Assembly: GCF_023898315.1 (NCBI RefSeq)
Contig: NC_064614.1
Span: forward strand, 115,103,501 to 115,167,500
Direction: 5' to 3'
DNA length: 64,000 nt
Source: Schistocerca nitens
Taxonomy: Eukaryota > Arthropoda > Insecta > Orthoptera > Acrididae
Shown: piece after piece, positions 11,149-22,437 of the stretch
How the letters are laid out: each line of letters opens with the position of its first letter
Position numbering within the stretch: position 1 is the stretch's first letter
Made by a program: the position numbers and the translations under genes
Notes under the pieces: generated by a model
Database searches by the model: none
What the model was told of the DNA's origin: nothing
Seen by the model: the letters and a program-made list of their open reading frames with translations, nothing else

Positions 11149-12343
11149 TATGTGACACCAAGAAACAATAATAGTGGAACAGAATGTACTTGTAATAAAG
11201 TAACCACACCACCTGCGAATGATAGCAATTCCATGCACTTAACTACTTTGCTGCATGAAGAAAGCCTAATTAAACATAGACAGTTTCAAATATTTAACGA
11301 AGAAAGCAAGAAAAACATACATCCAGTAGTTTTCATTCGAAACTTCAAAAGTGTTCTTCCAAAATCATGGTCGGAATAACAGAAAATACAGTTTGTGATT
11401 TCACATATTTCTGGTGATGCGTCGCTCTGGGCATTAAATGCAGCAGAAACTTGCAAGACTTTCCATGACTTTGAGAAGGCGTTCCTTGATCAATTCTGGT
11501 CAGCGTCTACTCAAGAGCGACTCCTTAAAATTGTTTACAATGCAGAAATGTACAATCCGAAGTCAGATTCCTTAAGAAAGTACTTTGAAAATTATATTAA
11601 CATGACCCAGTACTGGGATGAGCCAGTAACCACCAGAGACTTACTGCGAGTGTTAAAAGCTACATTACCCATACATATTAGAGAAAAATTATTTAATAGT
11701 ACAGACACCGATCTGAAAGGATTTCTGTCTGTAATTGATTCTCTGGATCTAGTGCAAGAAGACGCCAGAAAAAATTCTGAAGTGATCAGCAATAATAATA
11801 GTCCTAATAGAAAAAATTCATGGAATGGAAATAATTGAAATAGGGGTTAAGGTAGTCCAAAGAAAAATAAATGTAATGCTTATAGTAACGGAAAATACAA
11901 TAATAATAATAGTAGTAGGAATCCATACAATCAAAATTTTGGTTATCCTAATAATAATAATAGTAATTAACAAAAGGCCGAAGAACACCAACAACCGACT
12001 GGTAATCAGAGGCAGTACCACAATGAAAACCCTAAAAATAACAATAGCAACCAAAAGAGACGAAATGACAACAGGTCAGACAGTCCATATGAAGACAAGC
12101 CTAAAAAATATGCGGGGTGACAGTCAATATTGGCGACAGCCAGGGCCAAGTCATTGGCAGCCGCAGCAAAATTCTATCAATTCAGGTCAGCCAATAAATT
12201 ACGTACAGGCTATACCTATACCAAGCAATCAATATCCACCGTGGTGGGATCCAAGCAGGCCTCCTCCGACTGAAAACTCACAAAATGTTAGAATAGTGGA
12301 GGTTCCTTCGGAAGCAAAACAAAACACTCAGAAGCCAACAAAC
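11149..12343 (+). pseudogene. gag: E2 Gag, capsid-like half, broken
   Basis: Continues E2 Gag after the LINE. 'KKNIHPVVFIRNFKSVLPKSW' and 'LRKYFENYINMTQYWDEP' align with the E1 core ('RNIHPMVFLKLFNGVFPESW', 'LRRYFEKYLRKIQYWDTP'). A TAA stop at 11377 interrupts the core. After 11838 the asparagine-rich tail switches frame; from about 12090 a proline, glutamine and tryptophan-rich end is readable ('NYVQAIPIPSNQYPPWWDP'). Confidence 0.75.
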
Positions 12344-12372
12344 TAATTTCGGTCGCTGTAGTCCTTCGCCAG

Positions 12373-12834
12373 GTGACCGAGGCCAACAATGAAGGCAATA
12401 GGTCGACGGAACAAAAAATAAACATGATACGGTATCAGGATGGCAACAGGATCGAAGATGAGCTATATCAGGAACCGGCTGTCTCTGATAAGCCACAAAG
12501 GGAAAATATCCAAGCAAGTGCCACCGGAGCTGTAAGTGGTGTAACAACTACTATTCTGCTTGACACAGGTGCGAATGTATCAGTTATGAACACGCAGTTT
12601 TTCAAGAAGGTATCGGAGATAAGAAGATTGCCGATTTTGCCGGTTGCAAATTGTAAGATTATGGGGGCAATGGGAAAAAAGGCACAGAGTATAAAATACC
12701 AGACACAGGTGGAAGTTTCCTTGGGAAATGATCGCTTATTATGTACGTTCCTACTAATGGATAACTTGTCAGTACCGGTGCTTTCCTTCGGGAAAGGGAA
12801 GCTGTAATTGATCCCGCCCGTGGGACATGTGCAC
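12373..12834 (+). pseudogene. E2 aspartic protease, frameshifted at its end
   Basis: 'TILLDTGANVSVM' is the active-site loop (D-T-G) about 60 residues into the open stretch, followed by 'FLLMDNLSVPVL', as in the E1 protease ('FLVVKNLSVPCL'). The frame breaks after 'LSFGKGKL' near 12800; the next residues continue in another frame ('EAVIDPARGTCAL'). Confidence 0.78.
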
Positions 12835-12931
12835 TTAAGTACCAACAGCGACCCATAACATTAATGCTGAATCGGGAGTTCGGTGCGAACCTTCCGCTGG
12901 TGAGGAAAATGTCAGCAAACAGAAGTCGTTA

Positions 12932-13260
12932 GTGTTGGATCATAAGCACCCACAGATGTGTCACAAAAATCGAAATAACGATGCACCCAGCTACGGGAGT
13001 GATCTCGTCACAACAATAGAAGAGAAAGTACAGGAGGCAACTTGCATTAATGCTTCAGAGGCTAGACAGTTAACAGAATATTATCCGAATACCTCGAAGT
13101 ATTCACTGAACGCCCTGGAATCACAAAAGATTACCAGTATAATATGAAAATATATCCGCACAAGACCTATTGCAGAGCATCTTACTCGGTCCCCTGGACT
13201 AAGAAAAACGATGTGCATATACAAAGGACCAATCAGAAGTGCAAGTGCACTATCCCATAA
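12932..13260 (+). pseudogene. E2 pol stub at the start of RT
   Basis: 'YLEVFTERPGITKDYQYNMKI' matches the pre-RT region of gypsy-type Pol, followed by 'YRASYSVPW'-like text. Similarity ends near 13230. RT palm, RNase H and integrase are absent, so a large internal deletion joins this point to the 3' noncoding region. Confidence 0.6.
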
Positions 13261-15190
13261 CTGTAAATGTAATGTTTATGGTAAAATAATTAGCAGTAAT
13301 AATGTGATAATATTATGTATGTATTAGTTTATAAGCTTTTATGACAAGTATTACACTGTAATGTGCTTGAATTATTTGAACAAGGAGTAGAAAATCCCCA
13401 TAATAAATCTAGTTTACTCTAAAAGGGATCAATAACTTGATAAACACTTGAGTGTTATTGCATTAAATAAGAGGAATTTTACCTTTCCATATGTAGGATA
13501 GAAATGATTAAAATGCTTATATAATAATATATTTGTTCGTGTGTAAGAATGGATATAACAAAAATATTTTCATAAGATTGAGTCAGGTAGTCCCCCACAC
13601 GTAGCGAGTGTTGGTGGTGTGTGAACTGTGTGACTGAGGAAAAAAAAATAAATAAAAAATAAAATAAACTGCTTTCACCACTAGTGAAGCGAAATCTGAA
13701 TGTGTACTGATTTACGTACACGGTTTCATTACGAAGTCATTTAAAATGCTCTTATGAGCAACATTCCGGTTAGATAAACCGAACATGGACATCTGTCCCA
13801 AAAACATGGTAAATAACAATACGAATAAAAAAATAAAAAATATAAATATATAAATATATGTATCTGTAATAAAAATGGAAATGTACTGTTATCTGGACAG
13901 TTCAGTAATGGTCTCATGGTCAAGATAACGTAGCACATTCTGAAAGTTTTATATTGTCCCATGTTTATGTGACAGTGTAAAATTTTAAATTTTGTTATTC
14001 AGTCATGGTAATATGAACTTATGTGCAAGTGTACCAGACCTCATTACTTGAAAAGTGTCATTTGCATATAGATTGTCTGTTAAGTACTGTGGAAAACTAC
14101 TGACAGCAATCAGAACAGTGAAACGTGTTTCGCAGAAACTAGTGGACGCGTGAAGAAATGTGATTTATATTGTGAATAATGATGAACACTGATAAAAACT
14201 GTGATCACGTAACCTTGTGAACGCTCTTGGAGTGTCAAAGTTAGCAGCAACGCTATGAACGTTGAGTACTGTTGACTGTATTAATAATTAACTTGAACTG
14301 ATGCCCTTTAGTAGTTTGATACGGAGCGTCTTCGTGTGCCAGATTTAATGTGTCAGACTGTACAGCCAGCCGCGCGGCAAAACAATAATGCAACGTTGGC
14401 TACGCAGCGCGTCGCGAAAATATTTACATTCCGCTTAAGTAAACGAAGCACACTACGGACACTTGTATGATTAACGGTGCAGGGTTCAAAATGTGCATAT
14501 TGTGATAAACTTACATGTGAATCACTAAATTGTGTTGAACAGTGTCAGAATACAGAACACACTCCAAAAACAGTCTAATGCCATTCGTGTGAATGCAAGT
14601 GAAATGGATACTAATAAACTTTTCCACAGGATGAGAATAGTAATTATCTTGTCACTGATGCTTATATTTTGACATTTCATGTACCCGTCTTAAACTGACG
14701 GACGTGGGAAAGGAGAAACAAGACCTGCTGCAGCACGACTTCTAGCCAGCAGCAGATCCAAACCACGATGCAGCCGACGGCAAACGACGCCCCACCAACT
14801 CGGCCGGGGGCGGTCCAGCAGCAGCCACTACCTGTCTGCGGTCCAACGGCTCGACACGGGGGCGGTCTTACGACGTCAGCGGCAAATGGTTATGACATTC
14901 TATAAATGTGTGACTTTGGAAATTTTTTGATATACCACCATGAAAAAACTTTCATTATCTCAGATGCTTACAACAGAGTCATAAATTTGCATTTTCCAGC
15001 ATATTTTATTACATTCCTGTCAAGCCTGACTGTTAAAAGTAGGTGCCTGTATTTTCTTGAAGCCCCTTGGACGGTTTTATTCCCGGTTTTCCGAGTCCAG
15101 TGAACCCAAGTGGGGGGGGGGGGGGGGATAAGTTAATCCGGGAGGTATCCGCAGCAATTTCCGAGAGTATCAAATCTATGTGGATTACGT
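13261..15190 (+). other. E2 3' noncoding region
   Basis: No gene is recognised in 1.9 kb. It includes a GC-rich patch (14740-14880) and a run of 16 G at 15112-15127. It is assigned to E2 because removing E3 joins it directly to 27485-27547 and the E2 3' LTR. Any env-like frame is absent. Confidence 0.6.
15187..15190. repeat. E3 target-site duplication, left (ACGT)
   Basis: ACGT immediately before the TGTAACCTCC end of the LTR; the partner is at 27485-27488. Confidence 0.85.
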
Positions 15191-15870
15191 TGTAACCTCC
15201 CCACAAAATTTAATAAAATTGAAATTAAAAAATATATAATTATTATGGATAGCGATTCTCATTTTTGTGTAAGGTCAGAAGAAAACTGGTTCCCATTTAA
15301 TGTACACACATTCTTTTCATTTAATGTAAGCTCGAAACAGAAAAATTCCTAAGCCTCATAACAAAAAAATAAATCAGTAACCTGGTAAAATTTGGACGAC
15401 AGCAGTGCTGCGTCGTGGCCCTGTAAGATCATTCTGAATAAAAGCAAAAATTCTTACCTCAATAAAAACGGCGAATATATCTGCTCTTACTTACCATTTT
15501 TCCGGCACAGCTCCGTGCAATGCTGGCTTATACATTTGTGATTTGTGAAAGGAAGCAACTGATTTTTTTGAAATGAATACTTTTTTTAAAAAAAATTACT
15601 TTATATTACCAAAATTATTATTACGACATTTTAAAAACATTTGGATGACAGTTCAGATACATTACTAGATATGCGAGACGCTGCTTCTTTACCTTATACA
15701 ACAATACTCCATCTCCAGATTCCCGACCAGAGCAGACTGCAGACAAGCGCAGACCCCCTCAGACACGCGACTCGCCACAACTAACTGCTACAGTTACACA
15801 CTTCTTACTGCAGTCAACACTACTCTCTGGTCAGCGATTCTCATATCGCAGACAGCGCATACCTCTTACA
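15191..15870 (-). repeat. E3 3' LTR, 680 bp
   Basis: Starts TGTAACCTCC and ends CTCTTACA on the plus strand, as does 26801-27484. It is the 3' LTR because genes read on the minus strand. Confidence 0.92.
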
Positions 15871-15904
15871 TAACCCTCCACTGGGGGGGGGGGGGGGGGG
15901 GGGG
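15871..15904 (-). promoter_or_regulatory. E3 polypurine-like tract next to a 22-G run
   Basis: On the minus strand the bases before the 3' LTR read AGTGGAGGGTTA, a short purine-rich tract suited to priming plus-strand DNA. Beside it, on the plus strand, are 22 consecutive G (15883-15904). Confidence 0.5.
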
Positions 15905-16044
15905 CAAATATTTGGCAGCGATGGTGAGTCAATTGGACTTGCCATGAGCAACAAATTTTTCTTAATTAATTAAGTTTACAGTCACAGAATATATACATAT
16001 ATATAAGTGCAGAACATGAAATAAAATATAATGCACATGCACTG

Positions 16045-16218
16045 AGTACAGAACATATCAAGCAATGACAAAATGTATACGCAATGAGTACAAAACATAT
16101 TAACAAATGACATAAAGTGCACACGCACTGTAGTACAGAACATATCATGTAATGACAAAATGTATACGCAATGAGTTCAAAACATATTAACAAATGACAT
16201 AAAGTGCACACGCACTGT
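16045..16218. repeat. tandem repeat, 87 bp x 2
   Basis: Two nearly identical 87-bp units starting AGTACAGAACATATC at 16045 and 16132. A diverged partial unit precedes them. Confidence 0.8.
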
Positions 16219-17007
16219 AGTATTTTTTTTTACCATTTTACAAGAACTAGGATAGGAAAGGGGAAGGATTGCATCATGGTTGTAGCACAGTAGGTTGCAC
16301 GTAGCTGCACTGAAAGTCCATATCTTTCTACAGAAGCACAACACCAAGTGAGACAATCTGAAGTTCTCTTCCCTGAAGAATTAATCAGTGTAGCGAATAC
16401 ACTGAAATGTCGTATTAATATTCAATGTTATCATTTTGGTAGAACATTAGGTACACCAAACAGTGGGACCATAATAACATCTCCATCGCTCAAGGTGGTG
16501 GACAGCATGTCGTGTCAACACCACGTTCTTCTAAGGTACACCAACGTAGAATTAGTGCAAAAACCAAATATAGTGCTCCATGATCATGAGGATAGACAGG
16601 ACAAACGGATATTGCAGTAATTCCTGGTAATTAGGTCAGAAGGTGAAGGACATTAAGTCTTATGCGAGTCATCATTGAGAATTACACTTGTCTATCAACT
16701 GATTTGAGTAATTGGTGGCACTCATCGCCTAGTTACTGAACATTTCTGTACTATGTATGAAGTATTACAGAATAATGTTCATAAGTCATCTGATTATAGT
16801 GAACATTGGCACTCATTGCCCAGTTACAAACCATTTTATGCATTATTCAAAAGTGATCATTCAACAAGAGTTAATTAATGGCATACTATTTACATAATTC
16901 AGCTAGTTATAGTAATCATTGGCACTCATTGGCCAGTTACAAACCATCAGAAGTCATCCTTCAAAACAGGAGCTAATGAGTGTAGCATCAAGCTACTAGT
17001 ATTCATA

Positions 17008-18555
17008 CAGGGTGTTTCAAAAATGACCGGTATATTTGAAACGGCAATAAAAACTAAACGAGCAGCGATAGAAATACACCGTTTGTTGCAATATGCTTGG
17101 GACAACAGTACATTTTCAGGCAGACAAACTTTCGAAATTACAGTAGTTACAATTTTCAACAACAGATGGCGCTGCGGTCTGGGAAACTCTATAGTACGAT
17201 ATTTTCCACATATCCACCATGCGTAGCAATAATATGGCGCAGTCTCTGAATGAAATTACCCGAAACCTTTGACAACGTGTCTGGCGGAATGGCTTCACAT
17301 GCACATGAGATGTACTGCTTCAGCTGTTCACTTGTTTCTGGATTCTGGCGGTACACCTGGTCTTTCAAGTGTCCCCACAGAAAGAAGTCACAGGGGTTCA
17401 TGTCTGGCGAATAGGGAGGCCAATCCACGCCGCCTCCTGTATGTTTCGGATAGCCCAAAGCAATCACACGATCATCGAAATATTCATTCAGGAAATTAAA
17501 GACGTCGGCCGTGCGATGTGGCCGGGCACCATCTTGCATAAACCACGAGGTGTTCGCAGTGTCGTCTAAGGCAGTTTGTACCGCCACAAATTCACGAAGA
17601 ATGTCCAGATAGCGTGATGCAGTAATCGTTTCGGATCTGAAAAATGGGCCAATGATTCCTTTGGAAGAAATGGCGGCCCTGACCAGTACTTTTTGAGGAT
17701 GCAGGGACGATGGGACTGCAACATGGGGCTTTTCAGTTCCCCATATGCGCCAGTTCTGTTTATTGACGAAGCCGTCCAGGTAAAAATAAGCTTCGTCAGT
17801 AAACCAAATGCTGCCCACATGCATATCGCCGTCATCAATCCTGTGCACTATATCGTTAGCGAATGTCTCTCGTGCAACAATGGTAGCGGCGCTGAGGGGT
17901 TGCCGTGTTTGAATTTTGTATGAATAGAGGTGTAAACTCTGGCGCATGAGACGATACGTGGACGTTGGCGTCATTTGGACCGCAGCTGCAACACGGCGAT
18001 CGGAAACCCGAGGCCGCTGTTGGATCACCTGCTGCACTAGCTGCGCGTTGCCCTCTGTGGTTGCCGTACGCGGTCGCCCTACCTTTCCAACACGTTCATC
18101 CGTCACGTTCCCAGTCCGTTGAAATTTTTCAAACAGATCCTTTCTCGTATCGCTTTTCGGTCCTTTGGTTACATTAAACCTCCGTTGAAAACTTCGTCTT
18201 GTTGCAACAACACTGTGTTCTAGGCGGTGGAATTCCAACACCAGAAAAATCCTCTGTTCTAAGGAATAAACCATGTTGTCTACAGCACACTTGCACGTTG
18301 TGAACAGCACACGCTTACAGCAGAAAGACGACGTACAGAATGGCGCACCCACAGACTGCGTTGTCTTCTATATCTTTCACATCACTTGCAGCGCCATCTG
18401 TTGTTGAAAATTGTAACTACTGTAACTTCGAAAGTTTGTCTGGCTGAAAATGTACTGTTGTCCCAAGCATATTGCAACAAACGGTGTATTTCTATCGCTG
18501 CTCGTTTAGTTTTTATTGCCGTTTCAAATATACCGGTCATTTTTGAAACACCCTG
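17008..18555 (-). mobile_element. mariner-type DNA transposon with 168-bp inverted ends, nested in E3
   Basis: Begins CAGGGTGTTTC and ends GAAACACCCTG, flanked by TA on both sides (17006-17007, 18556-18557). The terminal inverted repeats, 17008-17175 and 18388-18555, are 168 bp each with about two mismatches. Classical mariners have ends near 30 bp. The transposase frame is uninterrupted. Near-identical ends plus an intact gene mark it as one of the youngest insertions in the window. Confidence 0.93.
17189..18274 (-). CDS. mariner-superfamily transposase, 361 aa, intact
   Basis: Cuts and reinserts the element at TA. The start MVYSLEQ (18274) was chosen over an in-frame ATG at 18352 because the extra residues look unlike transposase. 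The N-terminus (about 1-110) has two helix-turn-helix-like regions joined by 'GRPRT' (66-70). Catalytic acids: D160 in 'WFTDEAY', D248 in 'FMQDGARPH', D296 in 'YSPDMNPCDFFLW'. By my count 47 residues separate the second and third acids, where classical mariner has 34; the extra stretch is around 'KHTGGGVDWPP'. The C-terminus 'HIIATHGGYVENIVL' is typical of this group. No stop or frameshift is seen. Confidence 0.9.
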   Translation of the reverse strand: MVYSLEQRIFLVLEFHRLEHSVVATRRSFQRRFNVTKGPKSDTRKDLFEKFQRTGNVTDERVGKVGRPRTATTEGNAQLVQQVIQQRPRVSDRRVAAAVQMTPTSTYRLMRQSLHLYSYKIQTRQPLSAATIVARETFANDIVHRIDDGDMHVGSIWFTDEAYFYLDGFVNKQNWRIWGTEKPHVAVPSSLHPQKVLVRAAISSKGIIGPFFRSETITASRYLDILREFVAVQTALDDTANTSWFMQDGARPHRTADVFNFLNEYFDDRVIALGYPKHTGGGVDWPPYSPDMNPCDFFLWGHLKDQVYRQNPETSEQLKQYISCACEAIPPDTLSKVSGNFIQRLRHIIATHGGYVENIVL

Positions 18556-20162
18556 TATATATAGCATGTAAGTGACATAATACAAATATAAGAAACAGTG
18601 GCATTCATTGGACAGTTACTAAACATATAGCAAGTATTGAATATTACAAAACAGTTTTCATCATTCAAGTGACATACGACATATTTAAAATAATAATTGG
18701 CACTCATTGGCCAGTTACAAATCATCAGAAGTCATCCTTCAAAACGGGAGTTAAAGAGTGTAGACCATGTATGCATTGTTACAAAATATCATTCACTATT
18801 ACTTAGAACTCATCATTCAAGTGATATATGACATATTTAAAATGTAACACTCTGTAACTATTACTCAAGGTCTGTGATTAGAAAAACATCATTCAGTATT
18901 ACTCAGAACTCTCTTAAACTGGAAGCATTATTTGGCACTGTTAATACATGTTTTTTAATACTAGCAATGCATTGCCTTGGGATCGATAATTAATTGCTGG
19001 GGCATAATAATATTTACTTTTGACTTATTGCTGCAAATGAGGATAGGTAACGTCATTCGTCATGAGTCAGCTGTAGCAAGGTTATGAAACAAATAAAGTA
19101 TATGTGATCACATTCATGAATGACACACACAAATGGGTAAAAAAATGCAAGTACTAGAACAGGTTTAATGACCAACTGCTTATAGCACATTAATTTCATG
19201 AATAGCTTCTCCTGAAAAAAAAAGACAAAATGGACTATTAAGCTGAAAGAAAAACGCATATTATGTTGAAAAGTAGTGAACTTCGAATTAACAGGTAACG
19301 AAATGTGTATTAAATATATATGTTCTCTAGCTGTCCTTTCCAAGCCATCATACCATGCGACATAAGACATACTGTGAAAACTAACTGCAACAAATAATTA
19401 AATAACTACATAGCATAAATACATAAACTTCATCATTGTCCTCATCTGCAAAGAGAAACTTAAAAGTGGTGCGTTTAGTGGCAATATAAAGTTTATCACT
19501 ATCAACACTTGTAAACAAAAACTTCATTATTCATATCACCATAACTCCATTATTATCATCACCTGTAAAGAAAAACTTCATTATTCATATTACTATATTC
19601 TTCATCACTATTCATCACCATTCATTATCATCTGCAAAAAGACACTTCATCATGCAACTATTCATAGTATAGAGTTCCTTATTTCTAGTATATTTCATCA
19701 CTAAAACTAAGATGTGTAGTTCTGTCTGACAGCCTGCATCAATCGCCACGTATTCTGAAAGAAAAAATTTGTTAAGACCGCTATCATACGATGTGTATAG
19801 TATATTCTTGTTAATGCTTGTTAATTCTGATCCATTTACTCTTCGTGACGAGGTATTGCATCTTCTTCTGTTCATTCCGAAGGTGAAATTCCCATTTCTG
19901 AAAATGATGAACAATGATTAATGTCTTGCATTTAAATCATATACCCATTAAATAAAAAGTGGTTTCTAGTGATATAATTGAGCATACAGCATAGCATGAC
20001 AGAAAACGTAATATGTCAAAAACATAGACCGTGTGCAGGTGCAAAAATGTACACAGAGTATCACAATGTAGCAGCAAAAAAATGTAAAATAGTCACGATG
20101 TTGAGATATCATAAGGCAAAATGTCAAAGTCAACTGGCGTTTGTTATATCTTAAATATTTCA

Positions 20163-20392
20163 TAGTGCATACAAACAAAACAGGAAAACAACCATACATA
20201 CACGTGGAATGGAAAATGTGCACGGTCTGATGTGTAACGACAAGAAATGCCTTTCTTTGTTCAGCTTGTATGTTGTGTAGTGCATACAAACAAAACAGGA
20301 AAACAATTATACATACATGAAGAATGGAAAATGTGCATGGTCTGATGTGTAATGACAAGAAAAGCGACCTGCTAACCTTACCTTGCCGGGCA
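20163..20392. repeat. tandem repeat, 115 bp x 2
   Basis: Two copies, starting TAGTGCATACAAACAAAACAGG at 20163 and 20278, diverged by a few bases. They lie just after the E3 integrase. Confidence 0.75.
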
Positions 20393-20429
20393 CTTGCCAA
20401 GAAAAAATACGATAATCATCAGTAAGTAG

Positions 20430-21251
20430 TCACATAAATATAATTGCATCATTGGTCATATAAAAATCATGAAATGGCATTACAGTGTGATACATCACAT
20501 TGCGGTGAGGAATGCTGAGAATTTGATATGGACCTGCGTATAGAATCTCAAATTTACTACACCTATTCTTGCCTCTGTTGGATAAATAATGTGTGCGTAC
20601 TAATATCTTCTGTCCAATGTGAAAGTCACGGCGTGTACAAACCTGTTTTTGCTGTCTTCTCCGGCGCTCTGCGGCACGTTTGATGTTGTTCAGCGCAATG
20701 TCAATTATTTCACGGTGTCGTAGTCGACGAGATGTAGGAAAGGTTACTAATTCTTTAATTTTGTTAGGTGGTTCAACATTTTTTAGTATAACAGTCGGAG
20801 ATAGCATAGGAGATTCATTTGGTATGGAATTAATTACATCCTGGAATGAGAGTATGTGTGTGTCCCAATCAATATGTTTTTTATGGCAGTATATTCTACA
20901 CAGTTTACCAATTTCTTTCATTAATCGTTCACAAGGGTTCGAAGAAGCATGGTACCTGGATTTATAGATTGGAGAAATGTTTGTAGCTCGCAACATACGT
21001 GTCCATATAGCAGATCGAAACTGTGATCCATTGTCGGAAATTACTTTCAATACATGCCCTACATGGAATAGAAAATGTTTTTCAAATGCTTTCGAAACAG
21101 TTTTAGCAGTAGCTTTGCGTAACGGAGTGAAGGTAACAAATTTTGAAGTGAGTTCAACAGCGACAAAGATGTGGAAAAAACCTGGTAGTGAGGTCGGACA
21201 CGTTCTTTTGTGTTCCGATTCTACTTTGTTAGTATCCGTAATAGTTTGCAC
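20430..21251 (-). pseudogene. E3 integrase, missing its zinc-binding N-terminus
   Basis: Retroviral-type integrase that would insert element DNA. Readable: 'FVTFTPLRKATAKTV', second catalytic acid in 'VISDNGSQF', and the E in 'ASSNPCERLMKEIGK'. The C-terminal DNA-binding part ends near 'GPYQILSIP'. The HHCC zinc domain and the first catalytic D are not found: the preceding RNase H reading ends at 21265 and nothing between fits. This looks like an internal deletion, making the enzyme inactive. Frame differs from the RNase H segment. Confidence 0.82.
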
Positions 21252-21264
21252 GTGTCAAAATTAA

Positions 21265-22068
21265 TCATTTGCTGAAAAACATTTGTTTGTGTTTTGTGAG
21301 TGTCGTAAATTGGTAGTGACAGCAGAAGACAACACAGCTGACGGACAGAAGCATTAGTTCGCGCAGCTGACAAAAGTATGTGAAAAAAAGGAAAACTACG
21401 TCTCGTAATGACGACGAAATGAAATTTTCAAATGCAACTTGTTGAATGTACATGACACTGAAATTTGCTTTGCAGAAGTTGGTTGCGATGTCTTGCTGAT
21501 TGTTGCTGAGAGAACGGGATAGTGCGTCTGCTACAATATTTTGTGTACCGGGAATGTTAACGATTGTAAAATTAAATTCCTGTAAATAAAGTTTCCATCT
21601 GCTTAATCTGTCGTGTGTAAATTTTGCGGAAAGTAAAAACTGTATAGCTCTATGTTCTGTGTAAACGGTAGTGTGTCTTCCATAAAGAAAATGCCGAAAT
21701 CTCGTAAAAGCCCAAACAACACATAATGTTTCAAGTTCTGTAACAGAATAACTGCGTTCAGCAGGTGACAGAATGCGACTTGCAAAGGCGATGTTTTTAA
21801 TTACTGTAGTGCCATCTTCTTCCATTTCCTGAAAAATGTGTACGCCTAAAGCGGTGTTAGAACTGTCGGTGGCAATGGAAAAATTTCTACTAAGATCTGG
21901 ATGTGATAAAAGTGGTGCATTCAACAAAGCTTCTTTCAGGTTCATAAATTCAGAATGTGCTTGCCTATCCCAGGACCAAATAGTGTTTTTACCCGTCAAT
22001 TGACATAACCTAGGGGTGTCTAATGCAGAGTAATGAATAAATTTACGAAAAAAGTTAATTAAACCCAA
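21265..22068 (-). pseudogene. E3 RT connection and RNase H domain
   Basis: 'LINFFRKFIHYS' belongs to the RT connection. RNase H follows: 'FSIATDSSNTALGV' (first acid), 'YSVTELETLCVVWAFTRFRHFLYG' (E) and 'NIVADALSR'. The usual 'TDH' motif reads 'YTEHRAIQFL', a D-to-E change at a catalytic position. After 'SNNQQDIAT' the text stops resembling Pol. Confidence 0.82.
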
Positions 22069-22125
22069 AAAGCTGCGTAGTTGTTTCTTCGTCGTAGGAA
22101 CAGTAATGTCACGTAAAGCTTGAAG

Positions 22126-22437
22126 TTATTCCGGGTCAGGCGCAATGCCTTCTGCTGAGATTACATGTCCAAGAAATTTTATAGAAGTTTTGCCAAAGTG
22201 CGATTTACTGAGATTAACTGTGAGTCCTTGTGCACGAAAAGTTTGCAACAGTTGTTCAAGAATCAGATTGAGTTCAGACCAGTTAGCTTCTGCAATAAGA
22301 ATGTCGTCTACGTACGTTGTGATTCTGTCTTTAAGTTCTGTCGGAAGTATAGTATTCAAACCGCGAATAAATGCTGCTGAAGAAATAGTTAAACCGAACG
22401 GTAATTTACAAAATTGATAAGTCACCAAAACAGACAA
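22126..22437 (-). pseudogene. E3 RT palm with YVDD
   Basis: 'FCKLPFGLTISSAAF' and 'RITTYVDDILIA' are the central RT motifs. A frameshift separates it from the upstream part near 22410-22437. A TAA at about 22126 stops it, with the following RT text in the same frame. Confidence 0.85.

Larger units (their letters stand above)
15905..20429 (-). other. E3 long 3' noncoding region
   Basis: About 3 kb of native sequence (plus the mariner insertion) between integrase and 3' LTR, where some relatives carry env. I see no signal peptide plus transmembrane frame of useful length. Instead it contains degenerate and tandem repeats: 87-bp units at 16045-16218; 'GGCACTCATTGGCCAGTTAC' copies near 16740, 16807, 16920 and 18700; 'CTTCATTATTCAT' repeats at 19520-19620; and a 115-bp tandem pair at 20163-20392. 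Confidence 0.65.

Noticed and set aside
16045-16218. CRISPR array
   Set aside because: Two long tandem units without unique spacers in a eukaryotic retrotransposon.
15905-20429. env gene in E3
   Set aside because: The longest frame (20400-19966) reflects the 115-bp tandem repeat; no signal peptide, cleavage site and membrane anchor in order.
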